A stretch of DNA of 16,135 nt from Clostridiales bacterium (GTDB lineage Bacteria > Bacillota > Clostridia > Oscillospirales > Acutalibacteraceae): positions 1-16,135 of the forward strand of contig JAAYFA010000248.1 of assembly GCA_012728445.1 (NCBI GenBank), read 5' to 3'. Shown here piece after piece: positions 1-5,771 of the stretch (position 1 is its first letter; each line of letters starts with the position of its first letter). The notes below the pieces were generated by a model. That model worked only from the letters and a program-made list of their open reading frames with translations, was not told the DNA's origin and did no database searches. The position numbers and the translations under genes were made by a program.

Positions 1-1
1 C

Positions 2-541
2 CTACTGCCAAGAGAGAACCTGCGCCGCGTCTTCGGTATGGTGTTGCAGGATACCTGGTTATTTAAAGGTACCATTCGCGAAAACATCGCCTACGGGCGG
101 GAAGGTGCGAGCGAAAAAGAGGTCCTTGACGCCGCCAATGCCGCCAGGGTAACCCACTTTATCACCACTCTTTCCGACGGTTTTGACACTGTTCTCGAAG
201 AAGACGGTGCCAACATTTCCCAAGGTCAACGCCAGCTGTTAACCATTGCGCGCACCATCCTTGCGGACCCGGCTATACTCATCCTTGACGAGGCGACAAG
301 CTCCGTGGATACTCGTACGGAAGTCTTGATTCAGCAAGCAATGAAAACACTGATGAAGGGCAGAACCAACTTTGTTATTGCCCACCGGTTATCCACCATA
401 CGGGAAGCGGATATGATCTTGGTTATCGACCACGGACACATTATAGAGCGTGGCCGGCACGAGGAACTCCTTGCGCGCAAAGGGTTTTACGCCGAGCTTT
501 ACAACAGTCAGTTTGGATTTTATGAGACCGTTGTTAGTTAA
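2..541 (+). CDS. ABC exporter, C-terminal part of the nucleotide-binding domain (partial, 5' end outside window)
   Basis: This is the last 179 codons of a gene that begins before the window. It encodes the ATPase domain of a membrane ABC exporter, which couples ATP hydrolysis to export of a substrate that cannot be named from this fragment. Motifs in order are a Q-loop (VLQDTW, followed by LFKGTIRENIAYG), an ABC signature of the form ISQGQRQLL, Walker B with the catalytic glutamate (ILILDEATSSVD), and the H-loop (IAHRLST). The signature with SQGQ and the ending GFYAELYNSQF are typical of the MsbA/LmrA-like class and especially of TM288-type subunits of heterodimeric exporters. That sub-assignment is inference, because the transmembrane domain is not visible. 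The C-terminus is at normal length. The final A of the TAA stop is also the first base of the hairpin repeat that follows. Confidence 0.93.
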   Translation, partial: LLPRENLRRVFGMVLQDTWLFKGTIRENIAYGREGASEKEVLDAANAARVTHFITTLSDGFDTVLEEDGANISQGQRQLLTIARTILADPAILILDEATSSVDTRTEVLIQQAMKTLMKGRTNFVIAHRLSTIREADMILVIDHGHIIERGRHEELLARKGFYAELYNSQFGFYETVVS

Positions 542-654
542 TACTGATCCCTTTTTAAAACAACCTAAAAACTCGGCGCAAAAGCCCATAAATTAAAGGT
601 TTTTGCTTCGTTTTTAAGAGGTTTTACGATCGGGATCGGGATCGGGATCAGTAT
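541..654 (+). repeat. Hairpin repeat element, copy 1 (full length, expanded 3' arm)
   Basis: The ends are perfect 11-bp inverted repeats, ATACTGATCCC at 541-551 and GGGATCAGTAT at 644-654. Inside, further arms pair: AAAAC/GTTTT, TAAAAAC/GTTTTTA and GCAAAAGCC/GGTTTTTGC with one G-T wobble. They close on an apical loop of the form CATAAATTAAA. The whole 114 bp is therefore one long imperfect hairpin. Copy 2 has the same architecture with different but still paired arm bases. A GATCGG microsatellite (628-649) enlarges the 3' arm. No protein is encoded. It is either a non-autonomous mobile repeat (MITE-like) or a structured 3' RNA element. I do not recognise it as a named family. Confidence 0.8.
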
Positions 655-670
655 AAATAAACAAAATTTA

Positions 671-713
671 AAAACACCTGTAAAGTTGATGAGCTTTACA
701 GGTGTTTTGCTTT
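671..713. terminator. Bidirectional intrinsic terminator between convergent genes
   Basis: A perfect 15-bp stem pairs 671-685 (AAAACACCTGTAAAG) with 694-708 around an 8-nt loop. The stem ends in A and T runs, so it can stop transcripts of the ABC exporter gene from the left and of the PBP gene from the right. Confidence 0.93.
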
Positions 714-731
714 TAAGTTTATTTGTTCGGG

Positions 732-2105
732 CTATACCAGTGCTTGCAAAACCTTGTTTGCTATCGGAATAGCGTTGCCGGCGCCGGAACCGCCGTTTTC
801 AACAACAACGACAACCGCAAGCGGCAAATCCGCACGCTGTGAAAAACCGACAAACCAGGCATGTGGTTCTTTGCCGTCCTGCACCTGCGCTGTGCCGGTT
901 TTACCACACATTTGGAGCCCCGGAAAGCGACTGTCGCCATAGGAGTTTTTGACATTCGAACGCAGCAGCTCTTTGAGCTTTTGCGCGGTGACAGCGTTGA
1001 TGGTCAGGACCGTCGAGACCGTGGTCGTCCCCCTTTGTGTAACGGTTTTTGTGGGGCTGACGATGCGGTCTACCGCAAAAGGAGAGAGTCCCACGCCGCC
1101 GTTGGCAATGGCCCCCATAATCGTAATCATCCTGCAAGGGTTTGTGAGTGTTGTGTATTGCCCGATGCTCGCCCAACCCAAATCCAAATCGTTCGCCGTT
1201 GCAAGGGAAAACGTGCCCTTGGCCGTCATTGCACGCCCGACTTTGAAAGCGGCGTTTAGTCCCATCGCATCGGCCTGCGCCTGTATTTTTTCTTTGCCAA
1301 GCTCAATGGCAACTTGAGCGAAGACGGAGTTGCAAGATTTGTTCATCGCTTTTTCAAAGTCCAGCTTGCCGTGTACCGAGGGGCAGGTCACCACGCCGCT
1401 CGCCGTCTGCAACTTACCCGTACATTCAAAGGGTCGGGTATAAATGTCGGGTATGTTTTCGATAGCGGCGGCGGCCGTCATTACTTTCATCACTGAACCG
1501 GGGGTGTACAACCCGGAAATGAAGCGGTTCATGTACACGCCCTCGTATTTTTCGAGGTTTTCCGCAATGTCCTTTGGCTTGTTGGCTATGTCGTACGTGG
1601 GGGTTGAAACCATGCAGAGAATCTCCCCCGTTTTATAGTTGTATACCCCCACGGTGCCCTTATTGTTGCCGAGCGCTTGATAGGCGGCTATGGACGCTTT
1701 GGGGTCTATGGTCAAGTAGATGTCGCTACCCCTGCCGTATTCTTTGAGCAGATATACGCCGTTTATAAAACTGTAGCCGGAGAGTTCCTGCTTGTAAACG
1801 GAATGCATACCCGTAGCGATAAAGCCGGCGGTGTCCCCAACGGTATGCAGCGTTGCCGCGCGAAGTGCTTTGTTTTTGGCGTACTCTCTTTTAGCACCGT
1901 CGCTTTTGGCCAAAACCTCGCCGTCCCGGGCATAAATCGAACCGGCCGATACCAACTGACCCCCGCTGTACAAGTGCCTGTTAACACGGTTTGACGCCCA
2001 ATTACCGCCATTGACATATAGCGTGACGGTTAATATGACGGCGCCCGCAAAAAAGGCGACAACCAGAACATACAGCGCGAGTGCGCGCTTTGTCGTGTGT
2101 TTCAA
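732..2105 (-). CDS. Class B penicillin-binding protein (peptidoglycan D,D-transpeptidase, PbpA/PBP2 type)
   Basis: A membrane-anchored transpeptidase that cross-links peptidoglycan stem peptides. One N-terminal membrane segment (about residues 8-30) is followed by a short dimerisation region and the transpeptidase domain (about 145-457). All three catalytic motifs are visible: SVMK in TPGSVMKV with the nucleophile at about Ser204, SCN at about 257-259, and KTGT at about 402-405. At about 457 residues it is shorter than FtsI/PBP2b proteins, has no PASTA domain, and matches the compact PbpA proteins encoded beside rodA in Actinobacteria and Clostridia. The start is TTG at 2105, supported by AGGAAGGAGG 8 nt upstream. 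It overlaps the stop of the preceding SEDS gene (TTGA), which points to coupled translation and a working SEDS-PBP pair. Whether it serves elongation, division or sporulation cannot be read from sequence alone. Confidence 0.93.
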   Translation of the reverse strand: MKHTTKRALALYVLVVAFFAGAVILTVTLYVNGGNWASNRVNRHLYSGGQLVSAGSIYARDGEVLAKSDGAKREYAKNKALRAATLHTVGDTAGFIATGMHSVYKQELSGYSFINGVYLLKEYGRGSDIYLTIDPKASIAAYQALGNNKGTVGVYNYKTGEILCMVSTPTYDIANKPKDIAENLEKYEGVYMNRFISGLYTPGSVMKVMTAAAAIENIPDIYTRPFECTGKLQTASGVVTCPSVHGKLDFEKAMNKSCNSVFAQVAIELGKEKIQAQADAMGLNAAFKVGRAMTAKGTFSLATANDLDLGWASIGQYTTLTNPCRMITIMGAIANGGVGLSPFAVDRIVSPTKTVTQRGTTTVSTVLTINAVTAQKLKELLRSNVKNSYGDSRFPGLQMCGKTGTAQVQDGKEPHAWFVGFSQRADLPLAVVVVVENGGSGAGNAIPIANKVLQALV

Positions 2106-3427
2106 CCGGATTGCCTCCTTCCTGTGGAATTGCTGTTATTACCGGTGGAGGGCAAACGCCCCGTGTTTTGGGGTTGAGCCCTTGGCACCGATGGTTTTAT
2201 GTTGTTATTTTGTCGGTAGAGGTCCGCAGATTTGATAAACGCCAGCAACGCCCAAGAGCAAATCATGCTCGTACCGCCCCTGCTTACAAAGGGAAGCGTT
2301 ACGCCGGTGAGCGGCAAAAGGTCGGTAATGCCGTAAACATTCAGCGCTGCTTGAAACAAAAGCAAACCGGCCGCCGAAACAGCGGCGATGGAATAGTACG
2401 TGGAGCTCGCGCGGCGAGAGGCATGGATGGCATACACCGCAAGGAAGCCGTAAAGCGTCAGGACGGCAAGCCCGAGTAGCAGCCCCCACTCTTCGCAAAT
2501 AACGCCAAAAACAAGGTCCGTTGATGCGGCGTAAATATCCCGCAGTTTGCCTTTGCCTATCCCTAAGCCGAAAAGCCCGCCACTGGCGGTGTAAATCAAC
2601 ACCCGCGTCTGCTGAAAACCGCCTTCGTTGATGCTTTCCCAAATATGGCGGTATGTGGCAAACCGTGTGACCACGTAAGGTTTAAAATACATCACCAAAC
2701 CCGCGCCCAGTAGAGCGCCGGTAGAGACAAAAAACAAGGTGCGGATATCCCCGGAGCGCATAAAGGCAATCACAACAAAGGTGAAAAAGAAGATGAGGGC
2801 CGTGCCGAAATCGCGCATCAGGAAAAGTGCGCCGATACAGGTGACGGAAAACACGAGGTATTTTGTCAAACTTTGAGTCGACTGCAGTTTTTCAAGCGTA
2901 ACAGCACCGACAAAGATAAAAGCAATCTTCACAATCTCCGAGGGCTGGATTGAAAACCCGGCGACCTCAATCCAGTTGAGTGTACCATTGGTGACCTTTG
3001 CCAGCAGCAGATTGAGCACCAACAGCCCAATGGATGCGAACGCAACCGGCACACGCAAAAACATCGCTGTATCGACATTGCGCAAGATAATAAGCAACAC
3101 AATATGCGCCGCAAGCCCCAGCAGAACCGCGATGAGCTGTTTGAGGGCGTAACCGGTGTTGACGCTGGCCGCTATGACGATACTGGTGCCGCACAGCAGA
3201 AAGGCAATCATTTCCAGCTCAAAGTCCTGCCTTTTTGTGATGAGCCGATTGACGATGAAGTAGGCCCATTCCACAGCGATCAGCCCGGCAAAAATCGGGA
3301 CAAGCGCAGCGCTTGCCTGCTTGTCTTCAAAAACAACAGGCATTGCGGAAAGAAGCTGAAAAGCGGTGACAAAAGCCAGCATCAGCCACCATTTATAATT
3401 ATTGATTTTAACGACTGCCTGTTTCAC
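2102..3427 (-). CDS. SEDS-family peptidoglycan glycosyltransferase (RodA/FtsW/SpoVE)
   Basis: A polytopic membrane enzyme of about 441 residues that polymerises lipid II into glycan strands, normally with a class B PBP partner. Hydrophobic segments recur along most of the protein. The family hallmarks are present: NWIEVAGFSIQPSEIVKI near the middle; ASGGLFGLGIGKG followed by an extracellular loop with STDLVFGVICEEWG, whose Asp corresponds to the essential aspartate of RodA; and GVTLPFVSRGGTSM near the C-terminus. The last 35 or so residues are polar and rich in Asn, Ser, Gln and Arg, a cytoplasmic tail. The start is GTG at 3427. The ribosome site there is weak (GGGCGG), so the exact start is less certain than for the neighbours. 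It is the first gene of a two-gene unit with the downstream PBP gene, which overlaps it. RodA and FtsW cannot be separated reliably by eye, so no symbol is given. Confidence 0.93.
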   Translation of the reverse strand: MKQAVVKINNYKWWLMLAFVTAFQLLSAMPVVFEDKQASAALVPIFAGLIAVEWAYFIVNRLITKRQDFELEMIAFLLCGTSIVIAASVNTGYALKQLIAVLLGLAAHIVLLIILRNVDTAMFLRVPVAFASIGLLVLNLLLAKVTNGTLNWIEVAGFSIQPSEIVKIAFIFVGAVTLEKLQSTQSLTKYLVFSVTCIGALFLMRDFGTALIFFFTFVVIAFMRSGDIRTLFFVSTGALLGAGLVMYFKPYVVTRFATYRHIWESINEGGFQQTRVLIYTASGGLFGLGIGKGKLRDIYAASTDLVFGVICEEWGLLLGLAVLTLYGFLAVYAIHASRRASSTYYSIAAVSAAGLLLFQAALNVYGITDLLPLTGVTLPFVSRGGTSMICSWALLAFIKSADLYRQNNNIKPSVPRAQPQNTGRLPSTGNNSNSTGRRQSG

Positions 3428-3487
3428 CGTTTCACCGCCCGGATAAAGTTTTGTTTAAAGGGAGTGGTAAACTGTTTTGCCCCCTAT

Positions 3488-3516
3488 ATGATACAACGAA
3501 ATTCGATTGACGTAAA
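3488..3516 (-). promoter_or_regulatory. Putative sigma-A promoter for the SEDS-PBP unit
   Basis: Read on the minus strand, TTTACG (3511-3516) and TATCAT (3488-3493) are separated by 17 bp. The start codon at 3427 lies about 55 bp beyond the expected transcription start. Two mismatches in each hexamer make this a moderate call. Confidence 0.4.
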
Positions 3517-3641
3517 CCTTTTATATCAATACCGATTATAAACTGTTCATAAAACGAGTTTTTGCACTACATACTTGCGGTTTTCACGGAATACAGGTAT
3601 TGTATCATTCCATTGTTTGAAGTCCTTGCAAAATCGGGCCC

Positions 3642-3670
3642 TTCACAATCCCTTGAACACGTGATATAAT
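3642..3670 (+). promoter_or_regulatory. Strong putative sigma-A promoter with extended -10
   Basis: TTCACA (3642-3647), a 17-bp spacer and TATAAT (3665-3670), preceded by TG one base before the -10 (extended -10). It points toward rpmG but lies about 240 bp upstream, so it would give a long leader RNA. Confidence 0.6.
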
Positions 3671-3790
3671 CATCCGCGGATACAGAAACCTTGGCAAAAA
3701 CAACTACTATTGTACACAGACAAACCAACTTTGTCTATGAGGTGGGTTTGCCCGATAAACGGAATTTTTACGGTATTTCTCAAAAAACAC

Positions 3791-3819
3791 TTGACTACAC
3801 AGATAAATAGTGTTATTCT
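3791..3819 (+). promoter_or_regulatory. Putative sigma-A promoter of rpmG-secE-nusG
   Basis: TTGACT (3791-3796), a 17-bp spacer and TATTCT (3814-3819). Transcription would start near 3826, about 85 nt before the rpmG start codon. Immediately downstream is a CCTCT/GGAGG mini-hairpin and a T run (3827-3850), which could instead be a weak terminator for RNA from the promoter at 3642-3670. Confidence 0.6.
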
Positions 3820-3909
3820 ATTTTCACCTCTCAAGGAGGGTTATTTTTTTGTGCCCTGTTTTCCGAATAGAGGGAGGCTAACAAATCCAAAACCAATGGA
3901 GGTGCCGTT

Positions 3910-4059
3910 ATGACAGTCAGAATTACCCTAGCCTGCACGGAGTGCAAGCAACGCAACTACGACACAAGCAAAAACAAAAAGAACACACCGGATCGGTTGG
4001 AGATGAATAAGTATTGCAGATTCTGCAAGAAACATACTCTTCACCGCGAATCAAAGTAG
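3910..4059 (+). CDS. rpmG: 50S ribosomal protein L33
   Basis: A 49-residue protein of the large ribosomal subunit, read as MTVRITLACTECKQRNYD and onward to HRESK. The two CxxC pairs (CTEC and CRFC) form a zinc ribbon, so this is the zinc-binding (C+) form of L33. GGAGGTG lies 6-7 nt before the ATG. It sits directly before secE and nusG, as in most Firmicutes and many other bacteria, with 19 nt to the secE start, so these three genes are very likely co-transcribed. Length and sequence are normal for the family. Confidence 0.97.
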   Translation: MTVRITLACTECKQRNYDTSKNKKNTPDRLEMNKYCRFCKKHTLHRESK

Positions 4060-4078
4060 GCGGGAGGTAAAAAACACC

Positions 4079-4510
4079 ATGGCAAAAAAAGAGACATCAG
4101 AAGCCGCCGAAAAGGTCGCAAAGGCCGAAAAGGCTTCCAAGGCTAAAAAACACGGCTCGGGTAAAGGGAATGTTTTTGCCCGCTCCGGTAAAGGTATCGG
4201 CAAATTCGCCAAAGATTTCAAAGGCGAAATCAAGAAGATCGTATGGCCTGACAGAACAACCGTTCTCAAAAGCACGGGCGTCGTTCTGGCGGTTGTGGCG
4301 GTTATCGGTGTGATTATTTTCATCATCGATACGGGGCTGACTCAAGCAATACAGCTATTATCCACTGCTGCGACCAACTTTCGTACGGAAGCCACCACAG
4401 TGGTTGCGGAAGCAACGACAGCCATTGTAGAAGCCACAACTGCTCTTGCAGAAACAACAACTGCTCTTGCAGAAACAGCTACTACAGTCGCGGAAACAAT
4501 AATACCGTAA
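4079..4510 (+). CDS. secE: Preprotein translocase subunit SecE with unusual C-terminal heptad-repeat tail
   Basis: SecE is the small membrane subunit of the SecYEG protein-export channel. The conserved core lies at about residues 42-92: KGEIKKIVWPDRT followed by one membrane helix (about 65-84). The N-terminus (1-40) is a charged Ala/Lys/Glu-rich extension. After the core a tail of about 45 residues runs in seven-residue units of the form [VIL][AV]E-x-TT-[AT], repeated five times. Most Gram-positive SecE proteins end shortly after the helix, so this tail is odd. The last units are encoded by a perfect 21-bp tandem duplication (4436-4456 and 4457-4477). After the TAA stop at 4508-4510, the +1 frame continues as Thr-rich TVTTAVITTVGG to a stop at 4540-4542. 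This suggests that the tail length changes by slippage or frameshift. GGGAGG lies 11 nt before the ATG. Confidence 0.93.
   Translation: MAKKETSEAAEKVAKAEKASKAKKHGSGKGNVFARSGKGIGKFAKDFKGEIKKIVWPDRTTVLKSTGVVLAVVAVIGVIIFIIDTGLTQAIQLLSTAATNFRTEATTVVAEATTAIVEATTALAETTTALAETATTVAETIIP
4436..4477 (+). repeat. Perfect 21-bp tandem duplication inside secE
   Basis: Two identical 21-nt units (4436-4456 and 4457-4477), each starting ACAACTGCTCTTG and ending in CAGAAACA, each encoding seven residues of the SecE tail. Perfect identity suggests a recent duplication. Confidence 0.95.
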
Positions 4511-4560
4511 CAACTGCGGTCATTACCACGGTTGGCGGTTAACGCCTTGGGAGGAAAGCA

Positions 4561-5118
4561 ATGTCCGAAGACTCCAGATGGTATGTTATCCATACCTATT
4601 CCGGCTATGAAAACAAAGTAGCCAACAATATAGAAAAAATCGTCGAAAACCGCAAAATGCAGGATCAAATTCTCGACATGAATATTCCTATGGAAACTGT
4701 CATCGAGATCAAAGACGATAAAAAGCGTGAGGTTGAGCGCAAGCTTTTCCCGGGCTATGTCTTAATTAAAGTCGCCGTTACGCTGGACAAAGATGACCGT
4801 CCGGAAATGAGCGACGATGCTTGGCTTATTATCAGAAACACCCGTGGCGTTACAGGCTTTGTAGGCCCCGACAGCAAACCCGTGCCGCTGTCCGAGTCGG
4901 AAGTCATTCAAATGGGTGTGGAGAAGAGAAGCGTTGAGGTCAGCTATCAGGTCGGCGATCTAGTGAACATTGTCGATGAGATCTTTGATGGTTTTTCCGG
5001 GACGGTTGAAGAACTTTATTTGGACAAAAACCAAGTCCGAGTCAGGGTTTCCGCTCTGTTCGGTAAAGAAACGATCATTGAACTTGAGCTTGACCAAGTA
5101 GAACCTGCCGTTAAATAA
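4561..5118 (+). CDS. nusG: Transcription termination/antitermination factor NusG
   Basis: NusG binds RNA polymerase and affects pausing, termination and coupling to ribosomes. The 185-residue protein has the NGN domain at the N-terminus (WYVIHTYSGYENKVANNI; later RKLFPGYVLIK and TRGVTGFVG) and a C-terminal KOW domain (about 128-182, VGDLVNIVDEIFDGFSGTV). Length is normal. GGGAGG is 6 nt before the ATG. It follows secE by 50 nt, in the standard rpmG-secE-nusG-rplK order, and shares that transcript. The 161 nt after it hold the structured leader of rplK. Confidence 0.97.
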   Translation: MSEDSRWYVIHTYSGYENKVANNIEKIVENRKMQDQILDMNIPMETVIEIKDDKKREVERKLFPGYVLIKVAVTLDKDDRPEMSDDAWLIIRNTRGVTGFVGPDSKPVPLSESEVIQMGVEKRSVEVSYQVGDLVNIVDEIFDGFSGTVEELYLDKNQVRVRVSALFGKETIIELELDQVEPAVK

Positions 5119-5195
5119 GTCTAAACTCAGTTAATTTACGGGGCAACCCGTTTAAATTATCGCCCGCTTCGGCGTGCGGAGCCTTTGGGCTCAAC

Positions 5196-5254
5196 GTGGG
5201 AGGAAAGGATATCTTTCGGCAAAACCGGCGATAATCCTGTCCGCCATTTACCAC
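5196..5254 (+). ncRNA. Putative ribosomal protein L1-binding mRNA site before rplK (expanded form)
   Basis: GTGGGAGGAAA at 5196-5206 and TTTACCAC at 5247-5254 resemble the L1-binding helix (GTGG paired with CCAC and a purine-rich internal loop). The same words recur in compact form before rplA. Here the loop holds an extra stem AGGAT/ATCCT (5206-5210 with 5234-5238) enclosing CGG-caaaa-CCG (5217-5227). The site lies just before the ribosome binding site of rplK (5263-5267), consistent with feedback repression by L1. The assignment rests on the recurring motif and known L1 autoregulation, not on a model search. Confidence 0.65.
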
Positions 5255-5279
5255 ATTATTATGGAGGTGCAAAAATTCT

Positions 5280-5705
5280 ATGGCACAAAAAGTTGTCGGC
5301 TTCATTAAGCTGCAAATCCCTGCCGGTAAAGCAACCCCGGCACCGCCTGTAGGCCCTGCATTGGGTCAGCACGGCGTCAACATCATGGCGTTTACGAAGG
5401 AATTCAACGAGCGCACCAAGAACGATATGGGACTTATTATCCCTGTCGTCATCACTGTTTACGCAGATCGCTCCTATTCCTTTATCACCAAAACACCGCC
5501 TGCGTCAGTCTTAATAAAAAAGGCTTGCGGCATCGAGAGCGGTTCCGGAATCCCTAACAGAACAAGCGTAGCAACAATCACCGGTGAGCAAGTAAAGAAG
5601 ATTGCCGAACAAAAAATGCCTGACCTTAATGCCGCGACTGTAGAGTCCGCGATGTCTATGATAGCCGGTACGGCGCGCAGCATGGGCGTTAAAGTAGGCA
5701 AATAG
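5280..5705 (+). CDS. rplK: 50S ribosomal protein L11
   Basis: L11 forms the GTPase-associated centre with 23S rRNA and L10-L12. The 141-residue protein is full length. It has the N-terminal domain (KLQIPAGKATPAPPVGPALGQHGVNIMAF with the proline-rich switch) and the C-terminal rRNA-binding domain (KTPPASVLIKKACG, ending GTARSMGVKVGK). GGAGGTG stands 12 nt before the ATG, slightly far but the only candidate. It is followed by rplA after 66 nt, with a second L1-type site between them. Confidence 0.98.
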   Translation: MAQKVVGFIKLQIPAGKATPAPPVGPALGQHGVNIMAFTKEFNERTKNDMGLIIPVVITVYADRSYSFITKTPPASVLIKKACGIESGSGIPNRTSVATITGEQVKKIAEQKMPDLNAATVESAMSMIAGTARSMGVKVGK

Positions 5706-5725
5706 GCAAGACTTAAAGCTCCCGG

Positions 5726-5752
5726 GTGGGAGGAAATATCCGATTTTACCAC
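5726..5752 (+). ncRNA. Putative ribosomal protein L1-binding mRNA site before rplA (compact form)
   Basis: GTGGGAGGAAA at 5726-5736 and TTTTACCAC at 5744-5752 can form the GTGG/CCAC stem with an inner AGGA/TCC helix, resembling the L1-binding region of 23S rRNA and known L1 operators. It ends 7 nt before the rplA ribosome binding site, so bound L1 could block translation of its own gene. Confidence 0.65.
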
Positions 5753-5771
5753 ATGATTGGAGGAAAAACAT

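Larger units (their letters stand above)
3428..3909. other. Gene-free divergent regulatory region
   Basis: No convincing gene lies in these 482 bp. The region holds the minus-strand promoter of the SEDS gene, two plus-strand promoters (3642-3670 and 3791-3819), and a 7-bp hairpin AGACAAA/TTTGTCT (3718-3736). It also holds a small CCTCT/GGAGG hairpin followed by a 7-T run (3827-3850) and a 9-bp inverted repeat, ATGATACAA (3488-3496) with TTGTATCAT (3600-3608). A 67-codon open frame inside has no start context or family resemblance. Confidence 0.7.

Noticed and set aside
541..654. Integron attC site as an explanation for the hairpin just after a stop codon
   Set aside because: The position is attC-like, but the termini lack the GTTRRRY/RYYYAAC core, the neighbours are housekeeping genes, and no integrase is present.
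541..654. CRISPR or simple terminator explanation for the hairpin repeats
   Set aside because: Copies are kilobases apart without spacers. Separate, better terminators follow copies 1 and 2, and the elements themselves lack a U-tract.
3671..3790. tRNA gene between the first promoter and rpmG
   Set aside because: No cloverleaf arms, GTTCRA-type T-loop or CCA end could be found.
3710..3913. 67-codon open frame before rpmG
   Set aside because: It runs across the promoter and leader, lacks a ribosome site and shows no recognisable protein features.
5757..5771. TTG start of rplA five codons upstream
   Set aside because: This TTG overlaps the GGAGG ribosome site. ATG at 5772 is correctly spaced and gives the standard N-terminus.
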